Shown: positions 42,783-52,208 of the stretch, piece after piece
Numbering within the stretch: the first letter of the stretch is position 1
Layout: every line of letters starts with the position of its first letter
NCBI GenBank assembly: GCA_910578985.1
Contig: CAJTSF010000010.1
Coordinates: forward strand, 1-64,000
DNA: 64,000 bases
DNA from: an uncultured Odoribacter sp.
GTDB taxonomy: Bacteria > Bacteroidota > Bacteroidia > Bacteroidales > Marinifilaceae
Reading direction: 5' to 3'
Notes under the pieces: generated by a model
What the model saw: only the letters and a program-made list of their open reading frames with translations
Told to the model about the DNA's origin: nothing
Databases searched by the model: none
Program-made: the position numbers and the translations under genes

Positions 42783-44561
42783 ATGATAAATAATGCCTGC
42801 CCTCTTTTTTCCTATCACAGCTGCCAGTTCTTCGAAAGACTTGGATGCAATTTCGGACACCGATTTAAATTGCTGTAAAAGAGATAATTCTGCCTCTTTT
42901 CCGATGCCTGGAATACTACTTAATACACTGATTGTCTGAGACTTTTCTCTCAGTTTTCGATGAAAAGTAATGCCGAAACGGTGAGCCTCATCCCGGATAT
43001 GCATTAGAGTTTTCAAAGCTAAAGAATTCTTTCCCAGTACATAAGGGTAATTATCTCCCGGAAAATAAATCTCTTCCATGCGTTCTGCCAGACCAAGAAT
43101 AGGAATTTTTCCTTCCAAATCCAATTTCCGCAAACTTTTAAGAGCGGAATGCAATTGTCCTTTCCCGCCGTCGATGACAATCAAATCCGGCAAATCGCGC
43201 CCCTCATCCAATACGCGACTGTAACGCCTGAAAATCACCTCTTCCATCGTTGCAAAATCATCAGCACCGACAACAGTCTTCACATGAAATTTTCGGTACT
43301 CCCGTTTGGCAGGGTGTCCATTCAAAAACACCGTACAAGCAGAAACCGGATGAGTCCCCTGGATATTCGAATTATCGAAACATTCAATCCGATAAGGCAA
43401 ACGAGGCAATTTCAATTCTTCCTGAATAGTCTGCAAAAGCGACGGAATAGAATCTTCATTCTTTACGATATGACGACTCTCCCTATCCGACTTAAAATAA
43501 CTGGCATTGCGGGTAGATAAATCGAGTAATTGCTTTTTATCGCCTTGAGTCGGAATAACATATTTTACTCCTTCCAATTCCACATCGGGGAGAAAAGGTA
43601 CGATGATTTCTTTAGAATGGCTATCCATCAACTGACGTATTTCATAAATGGCAAATGCCAATATAGCTTCTCTTTCTTCTATTTTTTTCTCCAATTCGAC
43701 TGAATGTACTTGAATAACAGCACCATGCATCACTCGCAAGTAATTGATATAGGCATATTCCTCCGTCTCAAGATAAGAGAATACGTCAATATCATGTACT
43801 GTCGTACGTACAATGGTGGATTTAGACTGGTAATTACGAAGCAGTGATAACGCTTTTTTAACCTGATCAGCCTCTTCGAATTTCAATTGTGCGGAATAGT
43901 TTTGCATCTTTTGGTTCATCGTTTGAATAACCAAAGAAAGATTCCCTTTTAGAATATTCCTGATTTGGATAATAAATTCCTGATATTCTTCCTGAGAAAT
44001 TCTCCCTTCACAAGGAGCCAAACAATTTCCAATATGATATTCTAAACAGGCTTTGATTTTACGGCTAAAAATTGATTTGCCATCCAATACGTGATAACAA
44101 GTTCGCAATTTGAATAAAGAACGAATCAAATTCAATAACGTATTAGCCAATTTACTAGAAGTATAAGGACCGAAATATTCGGAACCGTCACGAATATATT
44201 GTCTTGTCAAAAAGACACGGGGAAAATGTTCCTTTTTAATGCAAATCCAGGGATATGACTTGTCATCTTTTAACAAAATATTATACTTCGGCTTATATTT
44301 TTTAATCAGATTATTCTCCAAAAGAAGTGCATCCTGTTCGCTATCGACTACAATATAACGTAAATCCTCAATCTGACGGACTAATAACAAGGTTTTATTC
44401 GATTGATTTCGCTTTGACAAATAAGAAGAGACCCTGTTTTTTAAGTTTTTGGCTTTACCGATATAAATAATCGTTCCGGAAGCATCAAAATATTGATACA
44501 CTCCTGGCCGACGGGGCAATTCGCTGATTTTTTCTCTCAAATTTTTATCATACAATGCCAT
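42762..44561 (-). CDS. uvrC: excinuclease ABC subunit C
   Basis: Makes the dual incisions of nucleotide excision repair with UvrA/UvrB. The N-terminal GIY-YIG nuclease (RPGVYQYFDASGTIIYIGKA), the UVR motif region, the RNase H-like second nuclease (IECFDNSNIQGTHPV, VIDGGKGQL) and the C-terminal helix-hairpin-helix (LSSIPGIGKEAELSLL) are present. Length 599 residues is normal. The ade gene ends 3 bases upstream of its start, so both are in one transcript. Confidence 0.97.
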   Translation of the reverse strand: MALYDKNLREKISELPRRPGVYQYFDASGTIIYIGKAKNLKNRVSSYLSKRNQSNKTLLLVRQIEDLRYIVVDSEQDALLLENNLIKKYKPKYNILLKDDKSYPWICIKKEHFPRVFLTRQYIRDGSEYFGPYTSSKLANTLLNLIRSLFKLRTCYHVLDGKSIFSRKIKACLEYHIGNCLAPCEGRISQEEYQEFIIQIRNILKGNLSLVIQTMNQKMQNYSAQLKFEEADQVKKALSLLRNYQSKSTIVRTTVHDIDVFSYLETEEYAYINYLRVMHGAVIQVHSVELEKKIEEREAILAFAIYEIRQLMDSHSKEIIVPFLPDVELEGVKYVIPTQGDKKQLLDLSTRNASYFKSDRESRHIVKNEDSIPSLLQTIQEELKLPRLPYRIECFDNSNIQGTHPVSACTVFLNGHPAKREYRKFHVKTVVGADDFATMEEVIFRRYSRVLDEGRDLPDLIVIDGGKGQLHSALKSLRKLDLEGKIPILGLAERMEEIYFPGDNYPYVLGKNSLALKTLMHIRDEAHRFGITFHRKLREKSQTISVLSSIPGIGKEAELSLLQQFKSVSEIASKSFEELAAVIGKKRAGIIYHYFRNEA

Positions 44562-44564
44562 GAC

Positions 44565-46157
44565 TCACTCCTTCGAAGAAATAAAACGGAAGTTACTGTA
44601 TTCAAAAAGTCCTTCTTCTCCTATTTTCAATTCCGGAATCACAATCAACGCCATAAAAGAAAGTGTCATAAAAGGGGAACTCAACCGACAACCCATATTT
44701 ACTAAACGGTTCATCAGTCTTTTCCACATTCCGGCAACATAATACCCGTCTCTGTCACTTATAATCCCTGCAATAGGCAATGGCATCATTTCCTGTTCAG
44801 CAGAATCTATGACGACCAAACCTCCTTTTTCTGCAATCAGACGATTTATCGCAGAAGCAATCTCTTCGTCACTGCAACCTACGGCTATGATATTATGAGA
44901 ATCGTGAGATACACTGGAGGCAAATGCTCCACGTTGTAATCCAACCCCATGGATATAACCCACTTGAGGCGGCTTATCGGCATAACGATTCAAATAGACG
45001 ATTTTTAAAATATCTCTTTGTATGTCGGATTCGAAATTGAAACGAGTTTCTTGGATAGAAAAAGTTCTTTTCTGGGTGACGATTTCACCGTCAGCGACCT
45101 CAATACAAATTAACTCCTTTTGAACCATCCGGGACAAATCCTGTATATGGATTTCTTTGCATTCGAATTTATTCAAGGAATCGGCATCCCATTTTTCTAC
45201 ACCACCGATATAAACAGATTTTACTGTTAAATCCTCCAAGTCTTCAAATATGACGAAATCTGCCGGATCGCCTTCCCGAAGCATTCCGACATTCAATCCA
45301 TAATGTTTTATGGGATTCATGCAAGCGATTCTCCAAACGTCAAACAAATCAAATCCGTCTTTTATCGCCCGCTTGACCAATTTGTCGATATGCCCTACTT
45401 CTATTAATTCATCCGGATGAGAGTCATCCGTACAAAACATGAGTTCTTTCGAATGCTCGACAATCAAAGATTTCAAATTTTCATAATTCCGGGCAGCACT
45501 TCCTTCTCGAACTAAAATCTTCATGCCCGCTCCGATTTTTTCCAAAGCCTCTTTCAGTTCCGTACATTCATGATCGGTAGAAATGCCCGCCTGTACGTAC
45601 TTTTGCAGATCTTCTCCGCTCAAACCCGGTGCATGCCCGTCAATGGCTAAGTGATATTGACGGGCATGCTCTATTTTACGCATCAACTCTGCATCTCCAT
45701 TCAATACTCCCGGCACATTCATGACTTCCGACAATCCGACAAAATTCCCAGTCTTTAAAAAATCGTGTACGTCATCCGATGTGATACATCCGCCCGAACA
45801 ATCAAACGGGGTGGCAGGTACACAGGATGGAATGGTGAAGAATATTTTTATCAACGCATTTCTACTATCCGCTATCATGAACTCTATACCACGTTTCCCT
45901 AAAACATTGGCAATTTCGTGCGGATCGCTTACAACAGCCACCGTTCCCCTTTTAATAACTAATCTTGAAAATTCAACCGGCGTCAGCATAGAACTTTCTA
46001 TGTGTACATGCGCATCAATAAATCCAGGGGCAATATAATGATGATAGATTCCTTGATTAGGAGTAACAGATTCTATTTTCCCTTCTTCTATTACGACTGC
46101 TCCGGGAAAAATTCTTCTGTTATGAATATCTACAATATTTCCTTCTATCACTTTCAT
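44565..46157 (-). CDS. ade: adenine deaminase
   Basis: Converts adenine to hypoxanthine in purine salvage; amidohydrolase-fold metalloenzyme. The metal-binding segment APGFIDAHVHIESSMLTP, SDPHEIANV, the DGHAPGLSG block, TDHECTELKEAL and FCTDDSHPDEL are family hallmarks, and the C-terminal adenine deaminase domain (ASSVSHDSHNIIAVGCSD) is present. Length 530 residues is slightly short but complete. It lies between uvrC and a 52-base gap that holds parS. Confidence 0.95.
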   Translation of the reverse strand: MKVIEGNIVDIHNRRIFPGAVVIEEGKIESVTPNQGIYHHYIAPGFIDAHVHIESSMLTPVEFSRLVIKRGTVAVVSDPHEIANVLGKRGIEFMIADSRNALIKIFFTIPSCVPATPFDCSGGCITSDDVHDFLKTGNFVGLSEVMNVPGVLNGDAELMRKIEHARQYHLAIDGHAPGLSGEDLQKYVQAGISTDHECTELKEALEKIGAGMKILVREGSAARNYENLKSLIVEHSKELMFCTDDSHPDELIEVGHIDKLVKRAIKDGFDLFDVWRIACMNPIKHYGLNVGMLREGDPADFVIFEDLEDLTVKSVYIGGVEKWDADSLNKFECKEIHIQDLSRMVQKELICIEVADGEIVTQKRTFSIQETRFNFESDIQRDILKIVYLNRYADKPPQVGYIHGVGLQRGAFASSVSHDSHNIIAVGCSDEEIASAINRLIAEKGGLVVIDSAEQEMMPLPIAGIISDRDGYYVAGMWKRLMNRLVNMGCRLSSPFMTLSFMALIVIPELKIGEEGLFEYSNFRFISSKE

Positions 46158-46190
46158 CGGTATTCAAAATAACCATTCGCACATTTGGTG

Positions 46191-46206
46191 TTTCACGTGA
46201 AACAAT
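46191..46206. other. parS: parS centromere site (ParB-binding)
   Basis: The 16-bp perfect palindrome TGTTTCACGTGAAACA matches the widely conserved bacterial parS consensus bound by ParB/Spo0J. It lies in the gap between mnmG and ade. parS sites cluster near oriC, and mnmG, rnpA and yidD are typical origin-region genes, so this stretch is probably origin-proximal. No further copy was noticed in the window. Confidence 0.9.
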
Positions 46207-46209
46207 TGA

Positions 46210-48090
46210 TTAACGACCCATCAAAATCAAAAGCACATTGATGTCTGCTGGAGATACTCCGCTGATTCGAGAAGCCTGCCCAATTGTTCGAGGTTGTATT
46301 TTCGACAACTTTTGACGGGCCTCAATGGAGAGGTTTGACAACTCATTATAATCAAATTTGCCTGCAATTATCAAATCTTCCAAACGGGACAATTTATCAG
46401 CCAAAAACCTCTCCCGCTCAATATAACCGGAATACTTGATAGAAATCTCAGCTGCCTCCACAATCTCTGCACGGATAGCATGCTCATCAATAAAAGCATG
46501 CAAGGAAGGTAAAACCTGTGCCAATTCATGCAAACGAATTTGAGGACGTGTCACCACATCTCCCAACTTCACACTCTGTCGCAAAGGCGCTGTGCCCAAA
46601 GATAATAAGTAATCATGAATGGCTTCCGGCTTGACACTGCTATTTCGAATATAATCAATCAATAAATCCCGTTTCTGTAATTTATCAATCAAAATATTAT
46701 GTCTATATTGATTAACTAATCCAAATTTATACCCTTTGGGAGTCAATCGGATGTCTGCATCATCTTGACGCAATAAAATACGATATTCCGCTCGCGAAGT
46801 AAACATCCGATAAGGCTCGTCCACTCCTTTCGTCACCAAATCATCAATTAGCACACCGATATAAGCTTCATCCCGCTTCAGAATGAAATCCTCCTCCCCA
46901 TGTAAAGAAAAATGCGCGTTAATACCGGCAATTAATCCCTGGGCAGCAGCCTCCTCATACCCCGTAGTACCGTTTATCTGCCCTGCAAAATACAAACCGC
47001 TGACTAACTTGGTTTCTAACGTATGATACAACTGCACGGGAGGAAAATAATCATATTCGATTGCATAACCGGGACGAAAAATACGCACCTGTTCAAAACC
47101 TTCTATCAAACGCAACGCCCTCAATTGCACATCCCAAGGCAAAGAAGAAGAAAAACCGTTCAGATAATATTCCGTCGTATGCTCGCCCTCCGGCTCCAAA
47201 AACAGATGGTGACTGGTCTTATCCGCAAAAGTATCCAATTTTGTCTCTATACTGGGACAATAACGCGGTCCTATGCTCTGAATCGTACCGTTAAACAGCG
47301 GACTGTCGGCAAACCCTTCCCGCAACGCCTCATGTACTTTCTCGTTAGTATAAGCCAAGTAACAAGGTCGATGCACCAGCGTATTGGTATAATCGAAATG
47401 GATAAAAGAAAAACGATGAAAATCATCGTCCCCCGATTGCTCTGTCAATCTGGAAAAGTCAATGCTCCGTCCGTCAATACGCACCGGAGTACCGGTCTTC
47501 ATCCGTCCCGTCTCAAACCCTAAGCGCACCAACTGTCCGGTCAAACCGTGGGAAGCAGGCTCGGAAATACGCCCCCCTTCAAAACTCACCCGCCCGACAT
47601 GTAACAGCCCGTTCAAAAAAGTCCCGTTGGTCAGAACCACACGCGGAGCATGAAAAGAAACACCCAAAGCAGTTCTGACTCCCGACACCCGATTCTCCTC
47701 CACTAATAACTCCACCACGTCATCCTGAAACATATCCAAACCCTCCGTATGCTCCAAAATATCCCGCCAGCAAGCGGAAAACTTCATCCGGTCGCACTGT
47801 GAGCGAGGACTCCACATGGCAGGACCTTTGGAAAGGTTCAGCATGCGGAACTGAATGGAAGTGCGATCCGTCACAATACCGGTCATCCCCCCCAAAGCAT
47901 CGATTTCCCGGACAATCTGCCCCTTGGCAATCCCTCCGATTGCCGGATTGCAAGACATCTGGGCTATCTTATTCATGTCAAGCGTAATCAGCAAAGTACG
48001 GGAACCTAAATGAGCAGCCGCACAAGCCGCCTCACAACCTGCGTGTCCCGCACCCACGACGATTACATCATAATCAGGTAGCAATCCCAT
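46210..48090 (-). CDS. mnmG: tRNA uridine-5-carboxymethylaminomethyl synthase MnmG
   Basis: FAD-dependent subunit that, with MnmE, modifies U34 in the wobble position of several tRNAs. The dinucleotide fold DVIVVGAGHAGCEAACAAA, MSCNPAIGGIAKGQIVREID, the GLYFAGQINGTTGYEEAAAQG block and TSRAEYRILLRQDDAD are diagnostic; the C-terminal helical domain is complete. The ATG at 48090 follows an in-frame GTG at 48093. ybeY ends 4 bases before it. Confidence 0.97.
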   Translation of the reverse strand: MGLLPDYDVIVVGAGHAGCEAACAAAHLGSRTLLITLDMNKIAQMSCNPAIGGIAKGQIVREIDALGGMTGIVTDRTSIQFRMLNLSKGPAMWSPRSQCDRMKFSACWRDILEHTEGLDMFQDDVVELLVEENRVSGVRTALGVSFHAPRVVLTNGTFLNGLLHVGRVSFEGGRISEPASHGLTGQLVRLGFETGRMKTGTPVRIDGRSIDFSRLTEQSGDDDFHRFSFIHFDYTNTLVHRPCYLAYTNEKVHEALREGFADSPLFNGTIQSIGPRYCPSIETKLDTFADKTSHHLFLEPEGEHTTEYYLNGFSSSLPWDVQLRALRLIEGFEQVRIFRPGYAIEYDYFPPVQLYHTLETKLVSGLYFAGQINGTTGYEEAAAQGLIAGINAHFSLHGEEDFILKRDEAYIGVLIDDLVTKGVDEPYRMFTSRAEYRILLRQDDADIRLTPKGYKFGLVNQYRHNILIDKLQKRDLLIDYIRNSSVKPEAIHDYLLSLGTAPLRQSVKLGDVVTRPQIRLHELAQVLPSLHAFIDEHAIRAEIVEAAEISIKYSGYIERERFLADKLSRLEDLIIAGKFDYNELSNLSIEARQKLSKIQPRTIGQASRISGVSPADINVLLILMGR

Positions 48091-48094
48091 CACT

Positions 48095-48529
48095 CTAAAG
48101 CGTTTTAAGGAGTTCTAAGCAAATATCTTCATTCTCCCGCATCATAACACTGTCTGCATCCGTTTTGTCCTTAAAACCGATTAAATGAAGTACAGAATGG
48201 CATATCACCCGATGGAATTCATTCTCATATCCGCTCTGATACTCCTCGGAGTTTGATTTTACCGTATCAAGGCTGATAAATACATCGCCGGACAAAACAT
48301 CCCCCTCGCAATAGTCGAACGTGATGACATCCGTATAATAATCATGCTGCAAATATTGCCGATTGACCGACAGGATATACTCGTCATCGCAAAAAATAAA
48401 GTTCAAAGCCCCTAATTTTCGCGAATAATGTGCGGCAATCACATGCAACCATTCCAAAATAAGCGCATTGGAAAAAAAAGAAGGAAAATCAGCCTTCCCC
48501 TCTTTAAAAAAAAGAATCTCTTCCTCCAT
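48095..48529 (-). CDS. ybeY: endoribonuclease YbeY (rRNA maturation factor)
   Basis: A 144-residue metal-dependent endonuclease involved in 16S rRNA 3'-end maturation and ribosome quality control. The zinc-site motif HSVLHLIGFKDKTDAD corresponds to HGxLHLxGY(K/D)xKT of Bacteroidota YbeY; LSVNRQYLQHDYYTDVITF is the second hallmark. Gly after the first His is replaced by Ser, a mild deviation. Located between an RsbW-like ATPase gene and mnmG on one strand. Confidence 0.93.
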   Translation of the reverse strand: MEEEILFFKEGKADFPSFFSNALILEWLHVIAAHYSRKLGALNFIFCDDEYILSVNRQYLQHDYYTDVITFDYCEGDVLSGDVFISLDTVKSNSEEYQSGYENEFHRVICHSVLHLIGFKDKTDADSVMMRENEDICLELLKTL

Positions 48530-48532
48530 AAA

Positions 48533-48934
48533 TTATCCCAATTTATAAATCAATGTGACAGAAGTACCCTTATTCGAAAAAATCAACTCATCCGAAAGAC
48601 TCTTCATCAGATAAAGACCACGCCCTGTGGATTTGCCCAGATTGTCCGGCAATGTCGGGTCGGGAATATTCGTGTAATCGAACCCGTCACCCTCGTCACG
48701 AACGGTCACTTTCAAGACATCCCCGCACAATTCGGCCTCCAGATCGACGTTCTTATCAGCTTGCATCTTATTACCGGCTAAAATAGCATTATTCACCGCC
48801 TCTATCACCGACAAACTAATTCGGGCATTCAATTTCTCAGGCACTTTAAAACGCTCCGAAAAAGCCTCGATAAACTTTTCAACCACCATAATATTGTGGA
48901 TATCCGATGAAATTCTAATCGCTAATTTACTCAT
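48533..48934 (-). CDS. RsbW-like ATP-binding protein (anti-sigma factor kinase family)
   Basis: A 133-residue HATPase_c_2 domain protein. It has the N-box helix LSVIEAVNNAILAGNK, the G1 box RDEGDGFDYTNIPDP and G2-like GKSTGRGLYLMKSLSDE. Relatives bind and phosphorylate anti-anti-sigma factors; no partner is encoded next to it, so the target is unknown. The ATG at 48934 was chosen since the upstream codon is a TTG within the previous gene. It overlaps the long upstream gene by 8 bases (ATGAGTAA). Confidence 0.9.
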   Translation of the reverse strand: MSKLAIRISSDIHNIMVVEKFIEAFSERFKVPEKLNARISLSVIEAVNNAILAGNKMQADKNVDLEAELCGDVLKVTVRDEGDGFDYTNIPDPTLPDNLGKSTGRGLYLMKSLSDELIFSNKGTSVTLIYKLG

Positions 48935-51900
48935 ATCCAAGCTTTATATAGTAATTATTGTACATTGATTTAAAATAATCGTTCAGTTTCAAATCATATT
49001 TGCGAAAATCCGTTTTCATCAAACCCCGTTTCCGCTGACTGTCGAAAATGGTTTCCGGACGTTCAAACTCCCGGTCTTTCGCCGATTCGGATTTCCGCTT
49101 CTCTTCAAACTCTTCCCGCTCCTTCAAGGCCTTCTCCGACATCATCAATTTGTTGTAAAGTAAATTATTCCTTTGAATAAGTTGCCGCGAAACCGAATAA
49201 TTCGACAAATCCCTGAGGTTATCTTCCAACAGACGGTTCATTTCATTCAAAAGCTGCTTTTCCACAGGAGTCAAAGAACCCGACTCGGAAAAGAAATCAT
49301 TCAGACTTTCCCGAAATAACTCATGCTCACGTATCATATTACTGATTTCCCGTTGAAAAGGTTTGCCTTTTTCCCCATTTTTCATCTTTGAAATCAAATC
49401 CTCTAACTGCTGCTTCATGCCCTGCTGTCGTTTTTTAAGCTGCTCATAGCCTTTTCCTTTGCCGTCGGAAGGCTTCCGATTATCCTTTCCGGACGGAGAA
49501 TCTTTCTTTCCCGATTCCTCCCGGCTCTGCTGCAAAGCCTCGGTCAGCGACAACGCCATGTCGTTCAGATAGGTCACGATATATTGTTGCTCTTTGGACA
49601 ATTCACCCCGTTTATTGTCTTGAATCAAATGAGGCAAAAGCCCGAACTTGATTTCCAACTCATAAAATTTATCGCTCAACAAAGAAGCCAACATCAGATT
49701 GGAACGTGCCAAAACGGACAGACTGTCTTTCACGATTTTATACTCCTGCCGTTTCAAGTCCTGCAACCGCCCTAATTCATTATAGCGCAGACTCTGGGAT
49801 TCCACCCGGGGAAACTCTTGCAAAAGTTCCTCTTGGGACAGGGAAAGAATCAAAATATTCTGGATGATCAGTTCGATGTCGTTCTCGGGCAAACCCTGCT
49901 TGCCGAATTGTTGTTCCTGTTGGCGGGACAACTCCTCCGCCAGTTCTTCGAGCTCCTCTTTGATTTCTTCGGACAAGGAATCATCTTTTTTCCCGGACGA
50001 TTGGCGGTCCGTCTGTTGCTCCAGGTCTTTCTTTAAAGCATCGAACTCCGGTTTCAGGTTTTTCAAGTCATAAGGCTCCGATAAAGCCTCATTGTTTTCC
50101 AAAAGCTTCTCGTAGTTCTTTTGAATGTTTTCCGCCTCTTCCTGTAATTCCCGGCTTTTAGCGGCCAAAGAATCCGATGAAAGGGAACTGTTCTCCCGGG
50201 CATCTTCGAATTTCTCCTGAAGCGATTTTAGATGTTCCAACTGCTTGCCGATTAAATCATGCTGCTCCTCGATTTGAAAACGTTTCAAAAGCTCGATATT
50301 CCGGTCCAGTTCCTCACTCATCTGATCAAAGGTCAGTTTCATTTCAGTATCGATATTCCTGAAATTATCTTTCGAAAACTCTTTGGACAGCTTAGAGAAC
50401 TCCTCCATCAAACGTTTCATGTCGTCATCCACCACTTGGTCCAGCAAATCTTGAATCTGCTGTTGTTTGGACAACAACAGACTGTCTTGCCGGGTGTAGC
50501 TCTTGTTTATATCCGATTTCTTCAAATTTTGCTCTTTCACCCGTTCCAGTAATTTATCCAGCGCCTCTTTTTTTTCCATGATATCTTTGGATAATTGCTG
50601 TTTTTCCCAATTGTCCACATTGTCATCCAACATTTTATGCTGCAACTCCTTCACTCCGGAAACAATATCCCGCGCCAGTTTCTCCACTTCGCTCAAGGAA
50701 GAATTGACCGTTTGATTGACCTCCTGATTATAACCGAAAACAGTGTTCAAATCCAGAATGGCATATTGCCGACTGTCCGAACGGGTGCTTTTCGGACCGG
50801 AAAGCACATCATTGTCGAATACTTCGAAATAGTAGTCCACTGAAGAATAGTCCATCCCGGAAAATTCCGCAAAATCAAAACTGAAATAAAACTCCTGCGC
50901 AGGCTGATTTTTCACAAAGCGGACAGGCATTACCACAAACCGTTCTCCGTCAAGTGCATAATTGAAACGCAAATCCGAAAAACCGTAATCATCGGTAATC
51001 ACCCCATAAAAATAGTAGAGGGAACTCCGCATGGAATCCTGCACCACGGTCACTTGAATACCCGGATACAGGTCCGCCACGCATGTCACGGTAAAATCAA
51101 GCAAAGGCTTTTCGCAAAAATAGGCGTTCGAACCGTACAAAGTATAGTGCTCGGACTTCCGTATATCCAAAGTGAAATCCGTCTCCGTACCTCCTTTTTT
51201 CAAGTCCAGGAAACGCTTCTTACCGGTCTTGGCCGACAAGCAAAGCGAATCGATATCGACTCCGCGCACCTGGAATTGCAGCCGTGAACCGTATAACACT
51301 TGGAAATCCACCGTGTTCTTCTGCACTTCGGGTTTCAATCCCGTATAGGCGGGAGGATTCACCACCACCCGGTAGTCCGTCAAAACAGGAACCGGCAACA
51401 CTTTCAATTCCCAATATCCGCTTTCAGTCCCCTCGGCTTTGAAATGAAAACGCAAATCGTTATGTAATGATTCAAAATGATAAACAAACACGGAATCTTT
51501 TCTCTCCATCAGAAATTCCCCGCCACCGAAACAAACAAAAGCATTCTCCACAGAATATCCTTTCGCATGGATTCGCATCCGCAACTCGAAATCTTTCCCC
51601 GACTCCACCTCCAAACAATCGTTCAACACCTCGAACTCAAAGGTATATCTCGGATATACGGTCCGGTAATCACGCAAATCGTCATAAACCTCCCCGATAA
51701 AATTCCTGCTTCCCAAAAAAATGAGGAAAAGAATCATCACGCACGCCATTTTCACCGCCAGCCTCCGGAAAGGATACGCCAACACAAAACCGTGCTCCTG
51801 CAAAAAAACGTATTTCTGTACCCATGCCGCCCTTTTCAATTCTTCGCTTCCGGTAACCTTATCCCGATGGAAAGCCAGATGATAAACGGAAATGAATACA

Positions 51901-52208
51901 TCTTTCAGCTCTTCCGGCACAAAAAGAACGACTCTCTTCAACAATTCCCTGCTTCCCAACCGAAAGCAAAAGAGGGCATGAAATAAAGGATAAAGAATAA
52001 AATAAAGGATTTCCCCACCCAAAACCGCCTGGAAAAAATAATAATATCCCGTCTTCCACCCGACAGTCAATTCAAAACAGGAAAGAACGGCAAAGTGGCA
52101 AAGGACAAGACACAGAAATGTCAATGCCGTCACCGCTATCCCGCTCAAAAGAGCCGATAAAAGCGACGCACCCCGGAAGAGTTTCAACCTCTTCCGCCAT
52201 GTCTTCAT
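48927..52208 (-). CDS. large coiled-coil membrane protein (DUF4175-like)
   Basis: A 1093-residue protein with three or more N-terminal hydrophobic helices (about 12-35, 50-75, 125-145), a beta-rich middle, and from about residue 500 a very long Glu/Gln/Lys/Leu-rich coiled-coil region (KQQQIQDLLDQVVDDDMKR and many similar). It resembles the DUF4175 family of Bacteroidota. The ATG at 52208 overlaps the stop of the EnvC-like gene by 4 bases (ATGA), which supports it over the longer frame to 52268. It sits in an envelope operon and may have a structural or septal role; function unproved. Confidence 0.8.
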   Translation of the reverse strand: MKTWRKRLKLFRGASLLSALLSGIAVTALTFLCLVLCHFAVLSCFELTVGWKTGYYYFFQAVLGGEILYFILYPLFHALFCFRLGSRELLKRVVLFVPEELKDVFISVYHLAFHRDKVTGSEELKRAAWVQKYVFLQEHGFVLAYPFRRLAVKMACVMILFLIFLGSRNFIGEVYDDLRDYRTVYPRYTFEFEVLNDCLEVESGKDFELRMRIHAKGYSVENAFVCFGGGEFLMERKDSVFVYHFESLHNDLRFHFKAEGTESGYWELKVLPVPVLTDYRVVVNPPAYTGLKPEVQKNTVDFQVLYGSRLQFQVRGVDIDSLCLSAKTGKKRFLDLKKGGTETDFTLDIRKSEHYTLYGSNAYFCEKPLLDFTVTCVADLYPGIQVTVVQDSMRSSLYYFYGVITDDYGFSDLRFNYALDGERFVVMPVRFVKNQPAQEFYFSFDFAEFSGMDYSSVDYYFEVFDNDVLSGPKSTRSDSRQYAILDLNTVFGYNQEVNQTVNSSLSEVEKLARDIVSGVKELQHKMLDDNVDNWEKQQLSKDIMEKKEALDKLLERVKEQNLKKSDINKSYTRQDSLLLSKQQQIQDLLDQVVDDDMKRLMEEFSKLSKEFSKDNFRNIDTEMKLTFDQMSEELDRNIELLKRFQIEEQHDLIGKQLEHLKSLQEKFEDARENSSLSSDSLAAKSRELQEEAENIQKNYEKLLENNEALSEPYDLKNLKPEFDALKKDLEQQTDRQSSGKKDDSLSEEIKEELEELAEELSRQQEQQFGKQGLPENDIELIIQNILILSLSQEELLQEFPRVESQSLRYNELGRLQDLKRQEYKIVKDSLSVLARSNLMLASLLSDKFYELEIKFGLLPHLIQDNKRGELSKEQQYIVTYLNDMALSLTEALQQSREESGKKDSPSGKDNRKPSDGKGKGYEQLKKRQQGMKQQLEDLISKMKNGEKGKPFQREISNMIREHELFRESLNDFFSESGSLTPVEKQLLNEMNRLLEDNLRDLSNYSVSRQLIQRNNLLYNKLMMSEKALKEREEFEEKRKSESAKDREFERPETIFDSQRKRGLMKTDFRKYDLKLNDYFKSMYNNYYIKLGYE

